A stretch of DNA of 64,000 nucleotides. Source: Campylobacter concisus (GTDB taxonomy: Bacteria > Campylobacterota > Campylobacteria > Campylobacterales > Campylobacteraceae). The notes below the pieces were generated by a model. The model saw only the letters and a program-made list of their open reading frames with translations, was not told the origin of the DNA and ran no database searches. The stretch spans positions 868,001 through 932,000 of the forward strand of contig NZ_CP049264.1 in assembly GCF_003048875.2 (NCBI RefSeq), given 5' to 3'. Below are positions 63,221 to 64,000 of the stretch, one piece after another. The position numbers and the translations under genes are program-made. How positions within the stretch are numbered: the stretch's first letter is position 1; every line of letters starts with the position of its first letter.

Positions 63221-63473
63221 TATAAAAAAATCGCTTTGGATTAAATTTGCATCCAAAAATGCCATCTAGCGAGCGCTTTATTTACATTTATCGTCGCTTT
63301 TGCAAGGTCGGTGCTCTGCGTTTAAAAGCAAGAACCACAAACTTCAAAGATAGCTCTTGCTCACATTTTCAAAATAGGGTAGATCAAATTTTAAGTTATA
63401 TATAAGATAAATGTAAATTTCACAATTTTTGAAAAGTGTAAAATTTAACTAATTTTCTTACAAATATTTTTAC
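63221..63473 (-). pseudogene. inverted decayed copy of the start of the tolC-like gene
   Basis: Read on the minus strand, 63313-63268 matches 61351-61396 of the tolC-like gene at 44 of 46 bases (start CACCGACCTTGCAAAAGC). The match continues, more weakly and with small indels, towards GCAAATTTRATCC near 63240 on one side and towards GTAAAAATAT...AAATTTTAC near 63470 on the other, which corresponds to gene positions about 61211-61440. In the gene's frame it reads STDLAKATINVNKALA and soon stops. No start, no lipobox remains. It is the relic of a duplicated or second NodT-type gene. Confidence 0.75.
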
Positions 63474-63828
63474 GCCAAATTTAATGGATAAATTTAGATC
63501 ACACAAAAGATAAAATGCAAAACATAGCCAAATCTAGCCATTTAAAACTTGTAAAAGAGCAGAATAAAGATTTTAAAATATCAATTTGAAAATTACAGTT
63601 TTCAATACAAAATATATAAAATACCTTGCGTTTTACCTTTTGTCATATTTTGGCATTGCAATTATGGTTGATTTTAAATTTGTTTTTATGCTTGGCGACT
63701 TGAACTTGAAATGGTTAAATTTTCAAGTTTGGTTCAAAAGCAAAACTTGCATTTGAAAAATCAAATAAACAGATGTTCTTTGTGCCTGTCAAATTGCAAT
63801 GAGTAAATTTGCGGATTTTTTATAAAAC

Positions 63829-64000
63829 TTACCTTTGATGTTTCTTTGGGTGGTCAAAAAACAGAGCTTTTGCACTGCCCTCTTTTAGCTCTTTAAATTT
63901 ACATTCAAACTCAATGCAAAAAATGCCTGAAGTTGGGATATTGTCAATCGATGAGTCACTTAGATATTCGCAAATTTCAGTTATGCTTGGATTGTGCGTG
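63829..64000 (-). CDS. sixA: SixA-type histidine phosphatase, C-terminal part (cut by window edge)
   Basis: The last 56 codons of a minus-strand gene, ending at TAA (63829-63831). The sequence begins THNPSITEICEYLS and continues NIPTSGIFCIEF, ending FFDHPKKHQR. The H-N-P motif and the IPT-G-I-F segment match the end of the SixA phosphohistidine phosphatase branch of the histidine phosphatase superfamily. The catalytic RHG motif lies outside the window. Such small enzymes remove phosphate from histidine phosphotransfer proteins. The assignment rests on this short piece. Confidence 0.7.
   Translation of the reverse strand, partial: THNPSITEICEYLSDSSIDNIPTSGIFCIEFECKFKELKEGSAKALFFDHPKKHQR

Larger units (their letters stand above)
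63006..63828. other. 823-base stretch without an intact gene
   Basis: This A+T-rich stretch lies between the convergent orphan gene (ending 63005) and the phosphatase gene (ending 63829). It holds a 26-base diverged repeat pair and the inverted tolC-like relic, listed separately. The remaining parts, mainly 63480-63828, show no credible reading frame, RNA gene or terminator that I can see. The length is unusual for a Campylobacter genome and it looks like decayed former coding DNA. Confidence 0.7.

Noticed and set aside
63020-63244. A 74-codon plus-strand frame with two LTHKI repeats
   Set aside because: It arises from the 26-base repeat in A+T-rich DNA; no ribosome site and its 3' end runs into the tolC-like relic.

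Overview
The window reads as a chromosomal segment of a Campylobacterota bacterium, most likely a Campylobacter of the C. concisus type. Support: A+T-rich coding sequence, abundant AAATTT-type junctions, flgL next to ftsK, a Campylobacter-style transformation (Cts) operon, a cytoplasmic PAS/chemoreceptor pair, a sigma-54 flagellar promoter together with rpoN, and a two-component system whose predicted target carries the motif remembered for C. jejuni DccR. The species is inferred; no search was possible.

Region 1-5.7 kb (mostly minus strand): start of a sensor kinase and its OmpR-type response regulator, a small exported MXKDX-repeat protein with a DccR-like box upstream, an AEC-family carrier, a large EF-hand-like orphan protein, tRNA-Leu, an HU protein and a YaaA-family protein. 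Region 5.7-12.1 kb: flgL behind a sigma-54 promoter, ftsK apparently starting at AUU, an exported orphan, and an integrase remnant facing the 3' end of a tRNA-fMet/tRNA-Gln pair that is driven by a consensus sigma-70 promoter. Region 12.3-20 kb: yqeY, ppx/gppA, a Pit phosphate transporter, argG, and the rplI-hslV-hslU-era cluster.

Region 20-29.3 kb: nine overlapping or closely spaced genes for the envelope machine of DNA uptake (GspL/PilMN-, PilO- and PilP-like proteins, secretin, GspA-like ATPase, TPR protein, small exported protein, GspE, GspF). No pseudopilin gene lies here. An Aer-like PAS protein and a soluble chemoreceptor follow. Region 31.1-38.4 kb: a Fur-box-like palindrome, a TonB-dependent receptor and a siderophore-esterase-like hydrolase (iron uptake), then S4 protein, tsaE, lptB, rpoN and two orphan genes. 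Region 38.4-48.5 kb: murG-ftsW (minus), murI, dedA, and valS-metN-metI-metQ-metQ. Between metI and the first metQ lie a 19-codon Met/Cys-rich reading frame and two mutually exclusive RNA hairpins, a candidate leader-peptide switch.

Region 48.5-64 kb: pbpC with an alpha-2-macroglobulin gene (envelope repair/defence pair), a UvrD/Rep-type helicase, a macA-macB-tolC-like tripartite exporter, a small orphan, and about 820 bases without an intact gene. That stretch holds an inverted, decayed copy of the start of the tolC-like gene and a short diverged repeat. The window ends in the 3' part of a SixA-type phosphatase gene. No CRISPR array or intact mobile element was seen. The least expected items are the metQ leader region, the DccR-box/MXKDX gene pair, the AUU start of ftsK and the tolC-like relic.
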